A stretch of 64,000 nt of DNA from Brachybacterium sp. P6-10-X1 (GCF_001969445.1 NZ_CP017297.1:4092001-4156000), one strand, 5' to 3'. Positions 38,388-47,932 are shown, numbered from the stretch's first letter. Notes: a model not told the origin generated them from the sequence alone. Numbers and translations are program-made.

Positions 38388-38639
38388 GAGCGCCCGCCCT
38401 CGCCGGTTCCCGCACTCGTCGGCTTCCGGCGCTCCCCGGCTTCCGCACGGGCATGCGCTGACGCGGGAGGCGCCGGTCCGGAGGCGCCTCTGACGACGCG
38501 TCGTGCACGCCGCATCGCGATCGGCCGCACGGCGACATGGCCGACGGTCGCACGGAATCCTCGTGCGATGACGGAGCGGCGTGACGAGGATTGCGCCGTC
38601 GCCGTCCGGACAGGGGCTCCCTCCGGGCCTGCGCGCCCG

Positions 38640-38645
38640 TAGACT
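38640..38645 (+). promoter_or_regulatory. guaA -10 element (TAGACT), leaderless
   Basis: TAGACT lies 7 nt before GTG 38653. The same hexamer precedes guaB3. Confidence 0.55.
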
Positions 38646-38652
38646 CGGCCTC

Positions 38653-40263
38653 GTGACCGACACCGACCAGCGCCCCGTCCTCGTCGTCGACTTCGGCGCC
38701 CAGTACGCCCAGCTCATCGCCCGCCGCGTCCGGGAGGCCCGGGTCTATTCCGAGGTCGTGCCCCACTCGATGGACACGGGGGCGATCCTCGCCAAGAAGC
38801 CCCGGGCGATCATCCTCTCCGGCGGACCCAGCTCCGTCTACGCCGAAGGCGCTCCGCGCCTGGACCGCGCGCTGCTCGAGGCCGGTGTGCCGGTGCTCGG
38901 GCTCTGCTACGGGTTCCAGTCCATGGCCGCGGCCCTGGACGGGACCGTCGCCGCGACTGGCGTGCGCGAGTACGGCGCGACCCGGCTCGCGTCCGTCGAC
39001 GGCTCCTCCCGCCTGCTCGCCGAGCAGGACGTCGAGCAGAACGTGTGGATGAGCCACGGCGACTCCGTGACCGCCGCCCCCGAGGGCTTCGCGGTCGTCG
39101 CGACCTCCTCCGCCAGCCCTGTCGCCGCCTTCGAGGACACCGAGAGGTGCCTGTTCGGCGTGCAGTGGCACCCCGAGGTCGGTCATTCCGACCGCGGCCA
39201 GGAGGTGCTGGAGAACTTCCTGTACCGCGGCGCCGGCCTGGAGCCGTCCTGGACCACGGGCAGCGTCATCGAGGAGCAGGTCGAGCGGGTCCGCGCGCAG
39301 GTCGGCGAGGGAACCGCGATCTGCGGCCTGTCCGGAGGCGTCGACTCCGCCGTGGCCGCCGCGCTCGTCCAGCGCGCCATCGGAGACCGCCTCACCTGCG
39401 TGTACGTGAACCATGGGCTCATGCGCCAGGACGAGTCCGAGCAGATCGAGAAGGCCTTCGGCGAGTCCACCGGCGGCGCGAAGCTGGTCATGGTCGACGC
39501 CGAGGAGCAGTTCCTCACGGCGCTCGCCGGGGTCACCGATCCCGAGCAGAAGCGCAAGATCATCGGCCACGAGTTCATCCGCTCGTTCGAACAGGCGCAG
39601 GAGGACATCTTGCGCGAGCAGGGTGTCATCGAGGGGGCCGGAGGCGACGCGCACACTGCCGGCTCGGGGCAGAAGGCCTTCCTCGTCCAGGGCACCCTGT
39701 ACCCCGACGTCGTCGAATCCGGCGGGGGAGAGGGCGCGGCCAACATCAAGAGCCACCACAATGTCGGCGGTCTGCCCGAGGACCTCTCCTTCGAACTGGT
39801 CGAGCCGTTGCGCACCCTGTTCAAGGACGAGGTGCGCGCCGTCGGCTCCGAGCTGGGACTCCCGGATGACATCGTGTGGCGTCAGCCCTTCCCCGGACCG
39901 GGGCTGGGCATCCGCATCATCGGTGACGTCACCAAGGAGCGGCTCGACATCCTGCGCGCGGCCGACGCGATCGCCCGCGCCGAGCTGACGGCCGCCGGTC
40001 TGGATCGCACCATCTGGCAGTGCCCCGTCGTGCTGCTGGCCGACGTGCGCTCCGTGGGGGTCCAGGGCGACGGCCGCACCTACGGCCACCCCGTCGTGCT
40101 GCGCCCCGTCACCAGCGACGACGCCATGACCGCGGACTGGGCCAAGGTGCCCTACGACGTGCTCTCCCGCATCTCGACCCGGATCACGAACGAGGTGAGC
40201 GAGATCAACCGCGTCACCCTCGACATCACGTCCAAGCCCCCCGGGACCATCGAGTGGGAGTGA
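38653..40263 (+). CDS. guaA: GMP synthase (glutamine-hydrolysing)
   Basis: 536 aa from GTG 38653. Class I glutamine amidotransferase part at about 8-200: [43 protein letters not shown] with the catalytic Cys, and [13 protein letters not shown] with His/Glu. The ATP pyrophosphatase part follows: [18 protein letters not shown] (PP-loop SGGVDS), then the dimerisation domain ending in PPGTIEWE. It aminates XMP to GMP, completing the path begun by GuaB. Confidence 0.97.
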   Translation: MTDTDQRPVLVVDFGAQYAQLIARRVREARVYSEVVPHSMDTGAILAKKPRAIILSGGPSSVYAEGAPRLDRALLEAGVPVLGLCYGFQSMAAALDGTVAATGVREYGATRLASVDGSSRLLAEQDVEQNVWMSHGDSVTAAPEGFAVVATSSASPVAAFEDTERCLFGVQWHPEVGHSDRGQEVLENFLYRGAGLEPSWTTGSVIEEQVERVRAQVGEGTAICGLSGGVDSAVAAALVQRAIGDRLTCVYVNHGLMRQDESEQIEKAFGESTGGAKLVMVDAEEQFLTALAGVTDPEQKRKIIGHEFIRSFEQAQEDILREQGVIEGAGGDAHTAGSGQKAFLVQGTLYPDVVESGGGEGAANIKSHHNVGGLPEDLSFELVEPLRTLFKDEVRAVGSELGLPDDIVWRQPFPGPGLGIRIIGDVTKERLDILRAADAIARAELTAAGLDRTIWQCPVVLLADVRSVGVQGDGRTYGHPVVLRPVTSDDAMTADWAKVPYDVLSRISTRITNEVSEINRVTLDITSKPPGTIEWE

Positions 40264-40304
40264 GCGCGGCCTGAGACCGCGGCGGGGTCCGGCCCGGTGC
40301 TCCC

Positions 40305-41210
40305 TCACCCCTTGACGGCACCTTCGGAGAGCCCGGAGATGAAGTGGCGCTGGTTGAACAGGAAGACCAGCAGCACAGGCAGGGTCACGATGATCGCGGC
40401 CGCCATCAGCGGCGCGTACTGGATGTTGCCGCTCTGCGTGAACCCCGTCAGCGCGAGCTGCACCGTCTGGCTCCGCGGTGAGGAGGAGACGACCAGCGGC
40501 CACAGCAGATCGTCCCAGACCGCCGTGAAGGAGAAGATCGCGACCACCGCGATGATCGGCTTCGAGATCGGCAGGTAGATCGTCCAGAAGATGCGCAGCT
40601 CGCTCGCCCCGTCGATGCGGGCGGCCTCGGCGAGCTCTCGGCTCATGCTGCGGAAGAACTGGCGCACCAGGAAGATGCTCATGGTCCCCACCAGGTAGGG
40701 GATCGCGAGGCCGCCGAGAGTGTCGGTCAGGCCGCTGCCGCCGCGGCCGAGGGCGTCGTTCCCGCCGGCGAAGGGCACGCTCGAGACCATCAGGAACAGC
40801 GGGATCAGCGTCACCGCCACCGGGATGGCCGCCGTGGACAGCAGGATGTAGAACACGACGGTGCTGCCCCGGAACGGCAGATGCGCGAAGGCGTAGCCGG
40901 CCGCCACGGCGATCACACAGTTGGACGCCACGGCGGCGAGGGCGACGATGACCGAGTTGAGGAACGCGCGCCCCAGGTTCCCGACGGTCAGGGCGGTCAC
41001 GAAGTTCTGAAAGGTCGGGCTGTCGGGCCAGAGCGTCACCTCCCGGAAGGCATCCTGCGCCGGCGTGAACGCCAGAGAGATCATCCACAGGAACGGGAAC
41101 AGGACGATGGCCGTCGCGATCAGCAGCAGGGCGACGTTGAGGCCTGTGCTCCGGCGGTCGCGCGTCAGGCGCGGCCGACGGGCTCCACGGTCGGTGACGG
41201 TGCCGGTCAT
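40305..41210 (-). CDS. carbohydrate ABC transporter permease (MalG-type)
   Basis: 301 aa. Six helices are apparent, beginning LNVALLLIATAIVLFPFLWM. The loop ELAEAARIDGASELRIFWTI is the EAA motif that docks the ATPase. The protein ends in the family-type segment RHFISGLSEGAVKG. ATG 41210 overlaps the stop of the upstream permease gene (ATGA). Third gene of a binding protein-permease-permease operon. No ATPase gene accompanies it, so it probably uses a shared MsiK/MalK-type ATPase encoded elsewhere. Confidence 0.93.
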   Translation of the reverse strand: MTGTVTDRGARRPRLTRDRRSTGLNVALLLIATAIVLFPFLWMISLAFTPAQDAFREVTLWPDSPTFQNFVTALTVGNLGRAFLNSVIVALAAVASNCVIAVAAGYAFAHLPFRGSTVVFYILLSTAAIPVAVTLIPLFLMVSSVPFAGGNDALGRGGSGLTDTLGGLAIPYLVGTMSIFLVRQFFRSMSRELAEAARIDGASELRIFWTIYLPISKPIIAVVAIFSFTAVWDDLLWPLVVSSSPRSQTVQLALTGFTQSGNIQYAPLMAAAIIVTLPVLLVFLFNQRHFISGLSEGAVKG

Positions 41211-42259
41211 CGTTCACGCCCTCCTCTCAGGGCGATCAGCGTGAGGCCGGCGATGAAGGCGAACAGGACGAACGCCATCGCCGAGGCCGACCCCATGCTG
41301 CTGTACTCGAAGGCCTCGGTGTAGATCAGGTAGTTCACGGTCGTCGTGGAGTTCATCGGGCCGCCCGAGGTCAGCACGAAGATCTCGGCGAAGCTCTGTG
41401 ACAGGTAGATGATGTCGGTCGCCACCACGTAGACCAGCATCGGCCGCAGCCCCGGCAGGGTGACGTGCCGGAAGCGGTGCCAGGCCCCGGCGCCGTCGAT
41501 GCTCGCCGCCTCGTACAGGTGCTTCGGGATCGTCTGCAGTCCCGCCAGCAGCAGCACCATGTTGCTCCCCAGCGCCTTCCAGATGCGCATGGCCGAGACG
41601 CCGTTCAGCGCCGTCGCGGGATCGTTCAGCCACTTCTGCGGGGACAGATCGAAGGTGGCGAGGATGTCGTTGAACAGCCCGTTCTGCGAGTACATCCACA
41701 GCCAGATCATGCTCACGGCCGTCAGCGAGACGATGTGCGGGACGTAGAGCGCGGAGCGGAAGAGACCGACGCCGCGGAACGGACGGTTCGCGAGCATCGC
41801 CAGCACCAGGGCGATCATGACCGTCGGCGGGAGCACCTGCAGGGTGTAGCGCGCCGTCACCCACAGCGCATTGCGGAACCCGCCGTCGGCGAGCAGACCG
41901 GCGTAGTTGGACAGGCCCACGAAGGTCGGGGCCCCACGCTGCAGAGGGGTGTACTCGGTGAAGCTGAGCACGAGGCCGTACAGCACCGGCACGATCTGGA
42001 AGACCAGCACGTACACCACGGCGGGGGCCACCAGCAGCATGCCTGCCCGGGACATCGTGCGGTCCAGGGGCCTGCGGGGCCGTCGGTCGCGCCGACGCGA
42101 TCCCTGCGCGGGGTGGTTCGCCGCGCCACCCGCGGAGGTGCCGCGTGCTCCGGTGCGCGACACCTCCGCCCCCGTGCTGCCCGCACTCCTCGCCGCGCCG
42201 CTCGCACTCTTCGCCGCGCGGCCCGTCCCTGGCGAACCGGTCCCGGGAATGGCGATCAC
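41207..42259 (-). CDS. sugar ABC transporter permease (MalF-type) with low-complexity N-terminal tail
   Basis: 350 aa if begun at GTG 42259, which overlaps the binding-protein stop (GTGA) behind GAAGGAA. The first 68 residues are Gly/Ser/Ala/Arg-rich and carry no domain, so the in-frame ATG near 42055 (MSRAGMLLVAPAVVYVLVFQ), just before helix 1, is an alternative. Helices and the EAA motif YEAASIDGAGAWHRFRHVTL match the family. It forms the membrane channel with the next permease. Confidence 0.9.
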   Translation of the reverse strand: MIAIPGTGSPGTGRAAKSASGAARSAGSTGAEVSRTGARGTSAGGAANHPAQGSRRRDRRPRRPLDRTMSRAGMLLVAPAVVYVLVFQIVPVLYGLVLSFTEYTPLQRGAPTFVGLSNYAGLLADGGFRNALWVTARYTLQVLPPTVMIALVLAMLANRPFRGVGLFRSALYVPHIVSLTAVSMIWLWMYSQNGLFNDILATFDLSPQKWLNDPATALNGVSAMRIWKALGSNMVLLLAGLQTIPKHLYEAASIDGAGAWHRFRHVTLPGLRPMLVYVVATDIIYLSQSFAEIFVLTSGGPMNSTTTVNYLIYTEAFEYSSMGSASAMAFVLFAFIAGLTLIALRGGRER

Positions 42260-43572
42260 GCTTCCTTCGCGATGATCTGCTCGAGCTCGGCGGCGGCCTG
42301 CTCGAGGGCGTCCTGCGGTGTCAGCGCCGCATTGAGCGCCTGTTCGATGTACTCGGCCAGCGTGTCCCGGATCTGCGTCCAGCCCGCGACGTTGGGATTG
42401 GAGCGGAAATGCTCCATGTTCTCCACCGCGGACGCGATCGCGGGGGTCTCCTGGACGTAGTCGCTCTCGACCGCGGAGGCCCGTGCGGGGACGATCCCGA
42501 CCTCCTCGGCGTACTTGTTGTTGTACTCCTTGCTCCCGATCAGTTGCATGAACTCCCAGGCGAGATCCATCTTCTGGCTGTCCGGGTTGATCAGCAGGCC
42601 GGTCGCTGCCCCGCCGAAGGCGGCGGGCTCGTCGCCGTCCTCGAAGGGCAGCACGTCCATGAAGCGCAGATCGAGATCCGGGGCGGCGGCCGTGATCTGG
42701 GTGAGGGTCGCCGGGTCCGTGAAGAGCATCGAGGTGTCCTCGGTCGCCAGGGGCGACTGCGCCGGCGGCAGGGCGTCCCAGGTGCCGCCGAGATTGCTGT
42801 CCACGGGGGAGTCGCCCTGATAGAGGCTCACGTACCACTCGAGCGCCTCGAGGCCCTCCGGGCTGGTGAACTGCACGGAGGCCCCGTCCTCGGACAGCAG
42901 CCTGCCGCCGTGCGCCCACAGCATGCTGGTGTAGGCCTGCTGCATCGCCGGAGGATCGGCACCGAAGACGATGCCCGCCCGCTCGAGCTGACCGCCGGAG
43001 CGGACGGCCAGGGCGGCGGCCGCCTCGCGCAGCTCGACGAGGGTGCTCGGCGGAGCATCCGGGTCGAGCCCGGCCTCCTCGAAGTGCGCGGCGTTGAAGG
43101 CCACCTGCCGTCCCGTGGCGGCGATCGGGAACATGTAGTGGACGCCGTCGACGACCCCGCTGTCCAGACCGGTCCTCAGATCCTCGCGATCCGCCTCGTC
43201 CATCTGCTCGAGATGCTCGTCCAGGGGCTCGATGCGCCCGTACTTCACCAGGTCCGCCACGGCGGCGGGGCCGTGGCCGTACAGATCCGGGCCGGTCCCC
43301 GAGGAGAAGCCGGCGTTCAGTCGGGGAGACATGTCCGGCCAGTCGATGAAGGTGACCGAGGCGCCGCGTCCTGTCCTCTCCGTGAAGGCGGGCACCAGGA
43401 CCTCGGTGACGAAGTCCTGTTCGGTGGGCTGCACGCCGGGCCACCAGATGACGAGGTCCCCGTCGGGACCGCTGGCCCCGTCGGACCCGCCGCCGCAGGC
43501 CGACAGCATCAGCGGTGCGCCGACGACGGCGGCTGCGCCGGTCAGGAACGTGCGTCTGCGGGTGGGGAGCAC
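42256..43572 (-). CDS. sugar ABC transporter substrate-binding lipoprotein
   Basis: 438 aa from GTG 43572, about 8 nt after GAGAGG; ATG 43593 would add 7 residues. The leader TRRRTFLTGAAAVVGAPLML ends in the lipobox LSAC, so it is exported and lipid-anchored. The SBP family 1 body contains DLVIWWPGVQPTEQDF near the start, FNAAHFEEAGLDPDAPPSTL and DLAWEFMQLIGS. It captures the solute for the two permeases. The sugar is unknown; the neighbouring LacI regulator presumably senses it or a derivative. Confidence 0.92.
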   Translation of the reverse strand: MLPTRRRTFLTGAAAVVGAPLMLSACGGGSDGASGPDGDLVIWWPGVQPTEQDFVTEVLVPAFTERTGRGASVTFIDWPDMSPRLNAGFSSGTGPDLYGHGPAAVADLVKYGRIEPLDEHLEQMDEADREDLRTGLDSGVVDGVHYMFPIAATGRQVAFNAAHFEEAGLDPDAPPSTLVELREAAAALAVRSGGQLERAGIVFGADPPAMQQAYTSMLWAHGGRLLSEDGASVQFTSPEGLEALEWYVSLYQGDSPVDSNLGGTWDALPPAQSPLATEDTSMLFTDPATLTQITAAAPDLDLRFMDVLPFEDGDEPAAFGGAATGLLINPDSQKMDLAWEFMQLIGSKEYNNKYAEEVGIVPARASAVESDYVQETPAIASAVENMEHFRSNPNVAGWTQIRDTLAEYIEQALNAALTPQDALEQAAAELEQIIAKEA

Positions 43573-43718
43573 GATGGGTACCTCTCGTTCCACTCAGAGT
43601 CGGTCGGTGCGGTGGGTGCGAGGGGTCTCGCCCGTCCGCATCGGCCGCGGCCGACACCGTGATCCGCGTCCGGTCCTCGGATCGGGCGACCTCGGCACGA
43701 TGAAGGCGTTACGTATAA

Positions 43719-43734
43719 GGCTCTGATCAGAACC
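43719..43734. promoter_or_regulatory. probable LacI-type operator
   Basis: GGCTCTGATCAGAACC is a 16-base palindrome with one mismatched pair around the perfect TCTGATCAGA. It overlaps the -10 of the transporter promoter and the expected start of transcription. Size and position fit a LacI-family repressor site for the regulator encoded at 43940. Confidence 0.65.
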
Positions 43735-43760
43735 ATAGGCATGGCGCAGATCACAGTCAA
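43732..43760 (-). promoter_or_regulatory. promoter of the sugar transporter operon
   Basis: On the complement TTGACT (43755-43760), a 17-base spacer and TATGGT (43732-43737) make one of the best sigma-A-type promoters in the window. The leader to GTG 43572 would be about 150 bases. Confidence 0.7.
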
Positions 43761-43876
43761 GGGGGTGACGATTCGCTCGGGTCCCCACGTCGGCGGGTCG
43801 TGAGCGGCATGACCGTCGATGACCTGCGAGCCACGGGATGCGGTCCGGCGGTGCCGAGGGTCGCCCGCGTCCGACC

Positions 43877-43905
43877 TTGAGGATCATGGGCTCGCCGTCT
43901 ACAGT
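43877..43905 (+). promoter_or_regulatory. promoter of the LacI-type regulator gene
   Basis: TTGAGG (43877-43882), a 17-base spacer and TACAGT (43900-43905). Start of transcription near 43912, with AAGGAG at 43928-43933 before GTG 43940. The downstream GATACCGGAACTGATAC stretch contains a direct GATAC repeat but no clear copy of the palindrome. Confidence 0.65.
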
Positions 43906-43939
43906 CGATACCGGAACTGATACGAACAAGGAGTTGCTG

Positions 43940-44992
43940 GTGCGAGTACGTCAGCGCGACATCGCGCAAGCAGCCGGGGTCTCGCAGGCGACGGTGTCCC
44001 TGGTGGTGAGCGGTCGCGCCTCCGAGGGAGGGGTCTCCGCTCGGACGCAGGAGCGCGTTCGCACGGCGATGGCGGACCTGGGGTACGTGCCCGATCCCGT
44101 CGCGCAGTCCCTCCGGGGCGGTCGCAGCGGATTGATCGGGGTCTTCACCTACGAGCCGGTCTTCCCCGCGACGCCCGATGACTACTTCCACGAGTTCCTG
44201 GTCGGGATCGAGATCGCCGCCGCGGAGCTCGGGCGCGACCTGGTGCTGTTCTCCTCGACCCAGCGCGCCGACGGCAGCCGGACCATCTACGACCGCGGGA
44301 CGAATCGCCTCCAGGTCGCCGACGGGTCCGTGGTCCTCGGGCAGCAGCGTGACGAGCAGGAGCTGAGTCGGCTCGCCGAGGACGGCTATCCCTTCGTGAG
44401 CCTGGGCGGCTATGACCCGGTCCCCGCGGCGGCCTGGGTGGCCGTCGACTACGAGGGGGCCGTCCGCGGGCTGGTCGAGGACCTGCACGGGGCGGGGCAT
44501 CGCTGCCTCGCCTACGTCCGGGGGGACGACGATCGCCTTCCCTCGGTCGCCCGCCGCGAGGCCTTCGCCGCCGCGACGGTCGACGACGAGACCTACCAGG
44601 TCCCGTTGTCGCGGCTGACCCGGGACGTGGTGGAGCAGTGGAGGCTGGACGGGGTGAGCGCGGTGGTGGCCGAGAACCCGACCTCGGCCGAGAGCCTCGC
44701 ATCGACGGTGTCCCGGGCGGGGCTGCGGATCCCGGACGATCTGTCGGCCGTGTGCCTGGAGAGGCCGTTGCGCAGCGGGCGGACCGCGGGGTGGTCGCAC
44801 CTGGTCATCCCGAAGCAGGAGGTGGGAAGCCGCGCCGTGAAGGTGCTCGCGGCGATCCTCGACGGCGACCTCCCGTCCGACCATCACGGCATGATCCGGT
44901 GCCTGCCGCACCACCTCGGGACGATCTCGCCCGTCGAGGAGCGAGCCGCCCGACCCGCCCGGACCGTCCCGGGCAGACAGCACACCGCGTAG
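43940..44992 (+). CDS. LacI-family transcriptional regulator
   Basis: 350 aa from GTG 43940, 6 nt after AAGGAG. HTH at the very start: RQRDIAQAAGVSQATVSLVV, then the hinge-helix region VAQSLRGGRSGLIGVF. The rest is a periplasmic-binding-like sensor domain (about residues 60-335). Divergent from the sugar transporter operon and followed after 13 bases by the FAD oxidoreductase gene. It likely represses both units through the palindrome at 43719-43734 in the absence of an inducer sugar. Confidence 0.93.
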   Translation: MRVRQRDIAQAAGVSQATVSLVVSGRASEGGVSARTQERVRTAMADLGYVPDPVAQSLRGGRSGLIGVFTYEPVFPATPDDYFHEFLVGIEIAAAELGRDLVLFSSTQRADGSRTIYDRGTNRLQVADGSVVLGQQRDEQELSRLAEDGYPFVSLGGYDPVPAAAWVAVDYEGAVRGLVEDLHGAGHRCLAYVRGDDDRLPSVARREAFAAATVDDETYQVPLSRLTRDVVEQWRLDGVSAVVAENPTSAESLASTVSRAGLRIPDDLSAVCLERPLRSGRTAGWSHLVIPKQEVGSRAVKVLAAILDGDLPSDHHGMIRCLPHHLGTISPVEERAARPARTVPGRQHTA

Positions 44993-45005
44993 GAAGGGCC
45001 CCTCC

Positions 45006-46664
45006 ATGACCATGCCGAGCACCCGTGATCAGCTCCCGGTGTCCCGGGCCGACCTCGTCGTGGTCGGCGGTGGACTCGGCGGCGTGGCGGCGGCGCTGAC
45101 CGCCGCCCGACTCGGACGGCGCGTGATCCTCACCGAGGCCGACTCGTGGCTCGGTGGCCAGCTGACCGTCCAGGCCGTGCCGCCGGACGAGTCGCGCTGG
45201 GCCGACAGCCATCCCACGTCGGCCTCCTACGCGGAGTTCCGCGAGCGCGTGCGCGATCACTACCGGCGTCATTTCCCGCTGACGGACCGCGCGCGCGAGG
45301 ACCCGTTCCTGAACCCGGGAGCCGGCTTCGTCTCCCGGCTGTGCCACGAGCCGCGGATCGGTGCGCTCGTGCTCGAGGAGATGCTCTCCCCGCTGCTGTC
45401 CAGCGGGCGAGTGCAGTGGCTGCGAGAACACGAGGTGGTCGGCGTGGACCGACAGGGTGACCGCATCACCGCCGTGACCGTGCGCGGGACGACGTCCGGG
45501 CAGGGGCGCCGGCTGATCGCACCCCTGTTCGTGGACGCGACGGAACTCGGTGACCTGCTCGCCCTCGGCGACCTCGACCACGTGATCGGGGCGGAGGGTC
45601 GCGCCGAGCACGGCGAGCTGCACGCCCCGGCCGACGCCGACCCGTCGGACCAGCAGGCGGTCACCTGGTGCTGCGCCCTGGACTGGGCACCGGGCCATGA
45701 GGAGCTGGTGCCGCGCCCCGCCCTGTACGAGCGCTTCGCCACGGTCGTCCCGGACTTCTGGCCCGGCCCGCAGCTCTCCTTCGACGACGTCCACCCGATC
45801 ACTCTTCAGCGGCGCTCCCGGCCGATCTTCGCGGGAGATCCGACGGACCACGAGCGGCTCGACGGGGTCGGTGACATGTGGCACTACCGGCGCATCCGCG
45901 CCCAGCGGCTGATGGAGCCGGGCAGCCCCGGCGGGGACGTGACGCTGGTGAACTGGCCGCAGGTCGATTTCTGGGATGCACCGCTGCTCGGTGTCGATGC
46001 GGAGGCCCGTGCCCGTGCCGAGGACGAGGCCCGCCAGCTCACGCTGTCCTTCGTCCACTGGTTGCAGCACGAGGCACCGCGCAGCGACGGGGGAACGGGA
46101 TATCCGGAGCTGCGGCTGCGCGGGGACGTGCTCGGCACGGCCGACGGGCTGGCCAGACAGCCCTACATCCGCGAATCGCGCCGGATCCGCGCCCGGTTCA
46201 CGATCACCGAGGAGCACATCGGCCGGGAGATGCGCGGCGAGCACGCCGGATCGGAGGAGTTCGCCGACACCGTCGGCACCGGCCACTATCGCATCGACCT
46301 GCACCCCTCGACGTCGGGGCGGAACTACGTCGACATCGACTGCTTTCCCTTCCAGATCCCGTTGGGCGCGCTCATCCCGCGGGACGTGACGAACCTGGTG
46401 CCGGCGAACAAGAACATCGGCACCACCCATATCTCCAACGGCGCCTACCGGCTCCACCCCGTGGAGTGGTCGATCGGCGAGGCCGTGGGCGCCCTGTCGG
46501 AGATCACCGGGCGGCACGGCGTCGACCCGGCCGCGGTCCACGCCAGCGACGAGCTCACTCGCGAGCTGCAGGCGCTCCTGGCCGACGAGCTGAGGGTGCA
46601 GCTTGCCTGGCCCGACGCCATCCGACGGCGGCTTCCCGAGGACGAGCCCGCCACGGTGGGCTGA
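45006..46664 (+). CDS. FAD-dependent oxidoreductase (FAD_oxidored, PF12831-type)
   Basis: 552 aa, starting 13 bases after the LacI gene with GGAAGGG upstream. The Rossmann FAD motif ADLVVVGGGLGGVAAALTAA is at residues 15-34, ending with the acidic residue in VILTEADSWLGGQ. The C-terminal family segment NLVPANKNIGTTHISNGAYR is present near residue 460, followed by SIGEAVGAL. No signal peptide, so cytosolic. Proteins of this type are often encoded beside sugar transporters and regulators in actinobacteria and planctomycetes but their substrates are mostly uncharacterised. It is the only catabolic candidate in this locus. Confidence 0.88.
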   Translation: MTMPSTRDQLPVSRADLVVVGGGLGGVAAALTAARLGRRVILTEADSWLGGQLTVQAVPPDESRWADSHPTSASYAEFRERVRDHYRRHFPLTDRAREDPFLNPGAGFVSRLCHEPRIGALVLEEMLSPLLSSGRVQWLREHEVVGVDRQGDRITAVTVRGTTSGQGRRLIAPLFVDATELGDLLALGDLDHVIGAEGRAEHGELHAPADADPSDQQAVTWCCALDWAPGHEELVPRPALYERFATVVPDFWPGPQLSFDDVHPITLQRRSRPIFAGDPTDHERLDGVGDMWHYRRIRAQRLMEPGSPGGDVTLVNWPQVDFWDAPLLGVDAEARARAEDEARQLTLSFVHWLQHEAPRSDGGTGYPELRLRGDVLGTADGLARQPYIRESRRIRARFTITEEHIGREMRGEHAGSEEFADTVGTGHYRIDLHPSTSGRNYVDIDCFPFQIPLGALIPRDVTNLVPANKNIGTTHISNGAYRLHPVEWSIGEAVGALSEITGRHGVDPAAVHASDELTRELQALLADELRVQLAWPDAIRRRLPEDEPATVG

Positions 46665-46752
46665 GGAGCTCTCCGCCGCAGGCCGCCCCGGGCCGGGGGT
46701 CGGCACCGAGCGCAGGCCGACGCCTCACGTCCCGCGTGTCCGGTGACCCCCG

Positions 46753-47847
46753 TCAGTCCGTCGGCGGTTCGAGCAGGCGCGAGGCGTGCGCGGGCGCGGA
46801 GGAGTGCCAGGACTGCGTGCGCTCGTGGGTCGCCCAGCCCATCGACTCGTACAGCCCGTCGGCGCCGGTGGGGGAGTCGGCGTCGACCTCGAGATCGACG
46901 TGGGTGCGGCCCCGCTCGGCAGCGTCGCGGATCGCGGCCCCCAGCAGCGACTTCGCGATGCCGTGGCCACGGGCGCTGCGGTGGACGCCGAGGTACTCGA
47001 GGTACGTGCCCTCACCCAGGGCCGGGGTGGCCGGCATCCGCGCCGCGACCAGGCCGCCGGCGGGCAGCCACATCTCCTCGCGCTCGATCTCCGCGATCCA
47101 CCAGTGGTCCCAGGCCGCCTCCTCGGGGGTCTCGATGAGGCGCTGGACGAACTCCGCGAAGGACTCGCGATAGGAGCCCCAGTGGTCGGCGAAGGACTCC
47201 TCGAGCATCCGGTGGACGGTGCGGACGTCCTGCGCCACGGGCAGTCCCGACTCGTGACGGTGCACGGGCCTCACGCGGGTGCCCTGCCGGGGCTCGGGCC
47301 CGCCGTCGGCCTCGTCGGCCGTCACCGGGCGGCGCATGTGCAGCCAGGTGCGCACCATCTCGTACCCGGCGGCCCGCAGCAGGCTCGCGCGGTCGACGTC
47401 CAGCTCGTAGGTGTCGCAGGACATCTGCGTGCTCTCGACCCCGCGGTGGCGGGCGAAGGATCCGCCGACCTCGACCGCCCACTCCATGAGGGCGGCGGCC
47501 AGGGCCTCGCGCTCGGGCGCCTCGCGGGCGATGACGAACTGCAGGTCGGTGCGCCCGCGGGCGCGATCCTCGAGGGCGAGCCAGGCCAGTGGGTCCTCGT
47601 CCTCGGTGGGGGAGCCGTCGGCCGCGGCAGGGACGACGACGATCTCGCGCCGGGACCAGGACTTCAACCCGACCAGCTGGGACCGCAGGGAGTCCTCGTC
47701 GACGATGCCCTCCGGCGTGTGCTCCCGCTGGGCCGTCGCGAGCAGTCCAGCCAGCGGCTCGACGTCGGACTCGGAGGGCAGACGGGTCGTCAGCCTCCCC
47801 TCGAGCGAGGCGGGGAGCGAGGGCGGGAAGTGATCGGTGAGAGGCAC
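46753..47847 (-). CDS. GNAT-family N-acetyltransferase
   Basis: 364 aa from GTG 47847 (the frame continues upstream without features; a weak GACCAT lies 6 nt before). It looks like two GNAT modules: residues 1-170 (degenerate, RLPSESDVEPLAGLLATAQ) and about 180-330. The second carries the acetyl-CoA-binding motif VHRSARGHGIAKSLLGAAI and YESMGWATHER. Resembles MshD-like double-domain acetyltransferases in architecture, but I cannot assign a substrate. Convergent with the FAD oxidoreductase gene. Confidence 0.85.
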   Translation of the reverse strand: MPLTDHFPPSLPASLEGRLTTRLPSESDVEPLAGLLATAQREHTPEGIVDEDSLRSQLVGLKSWSRREIVVVPAAADGSPTEDEDPLAWLALEDRARGRTDLQFVIAREAPEREALAAALMEWAVEVGGSFARHRGVESTQMSCDTYELDVDRASLLRAAGYEMVRTWLHMRRPVTADEADGGPEPRQGTRVRPVHRHESGLPVAQDVRTVHRMLEESFADHWGSYRESFAEFVQRLIETPEEAAWDHWWIAEIEREEMWLPAGGLVAARMPATPALGEGTYLEYLGVHRSARGHGIAKSLLGAAIRDAAERGRTHVDLEVDADSPTGADGLYESMGWATHERTQSWHSSAPAHASRLLEPPTD

Positions 47848-47932
47848 CCGTTCATGGTCCCACGAAGCCGGCGGCCTGCACCGGGTCGGCGACGGAACCG
47901 TGACCGGGGTGGAATGGAATCGGCGTCGATGA

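Noticed and set aside
34791..38717. 1308-codon minus-strand frame extending pta upstream across SURF1 and DUF3817
   Set aside because: Only the part up to GTG 36887 matches phosphate acetyltransferase. The rest is antisense to two good genes.
38122..41217. 1031-codon minus-strand frame covering guaA and the permease
   Set aside because: Antisense to guaA and out of frame with the permease; no recognisable domain.
43905..43930. Second LacI operator at the regulator's own promoter
   Set aside because: The stretch has a GATAC direct repeat and shares only CTGAT with the palindrome at 43719; not a convincing site.
46687..46745. GGGGGTC...GACCCCC arms between the FAD oxidoreductase and GNAT genes as a terminator
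   Set aside because: The loop is about 45 bases and the arms only 7 bp, too weak to support.
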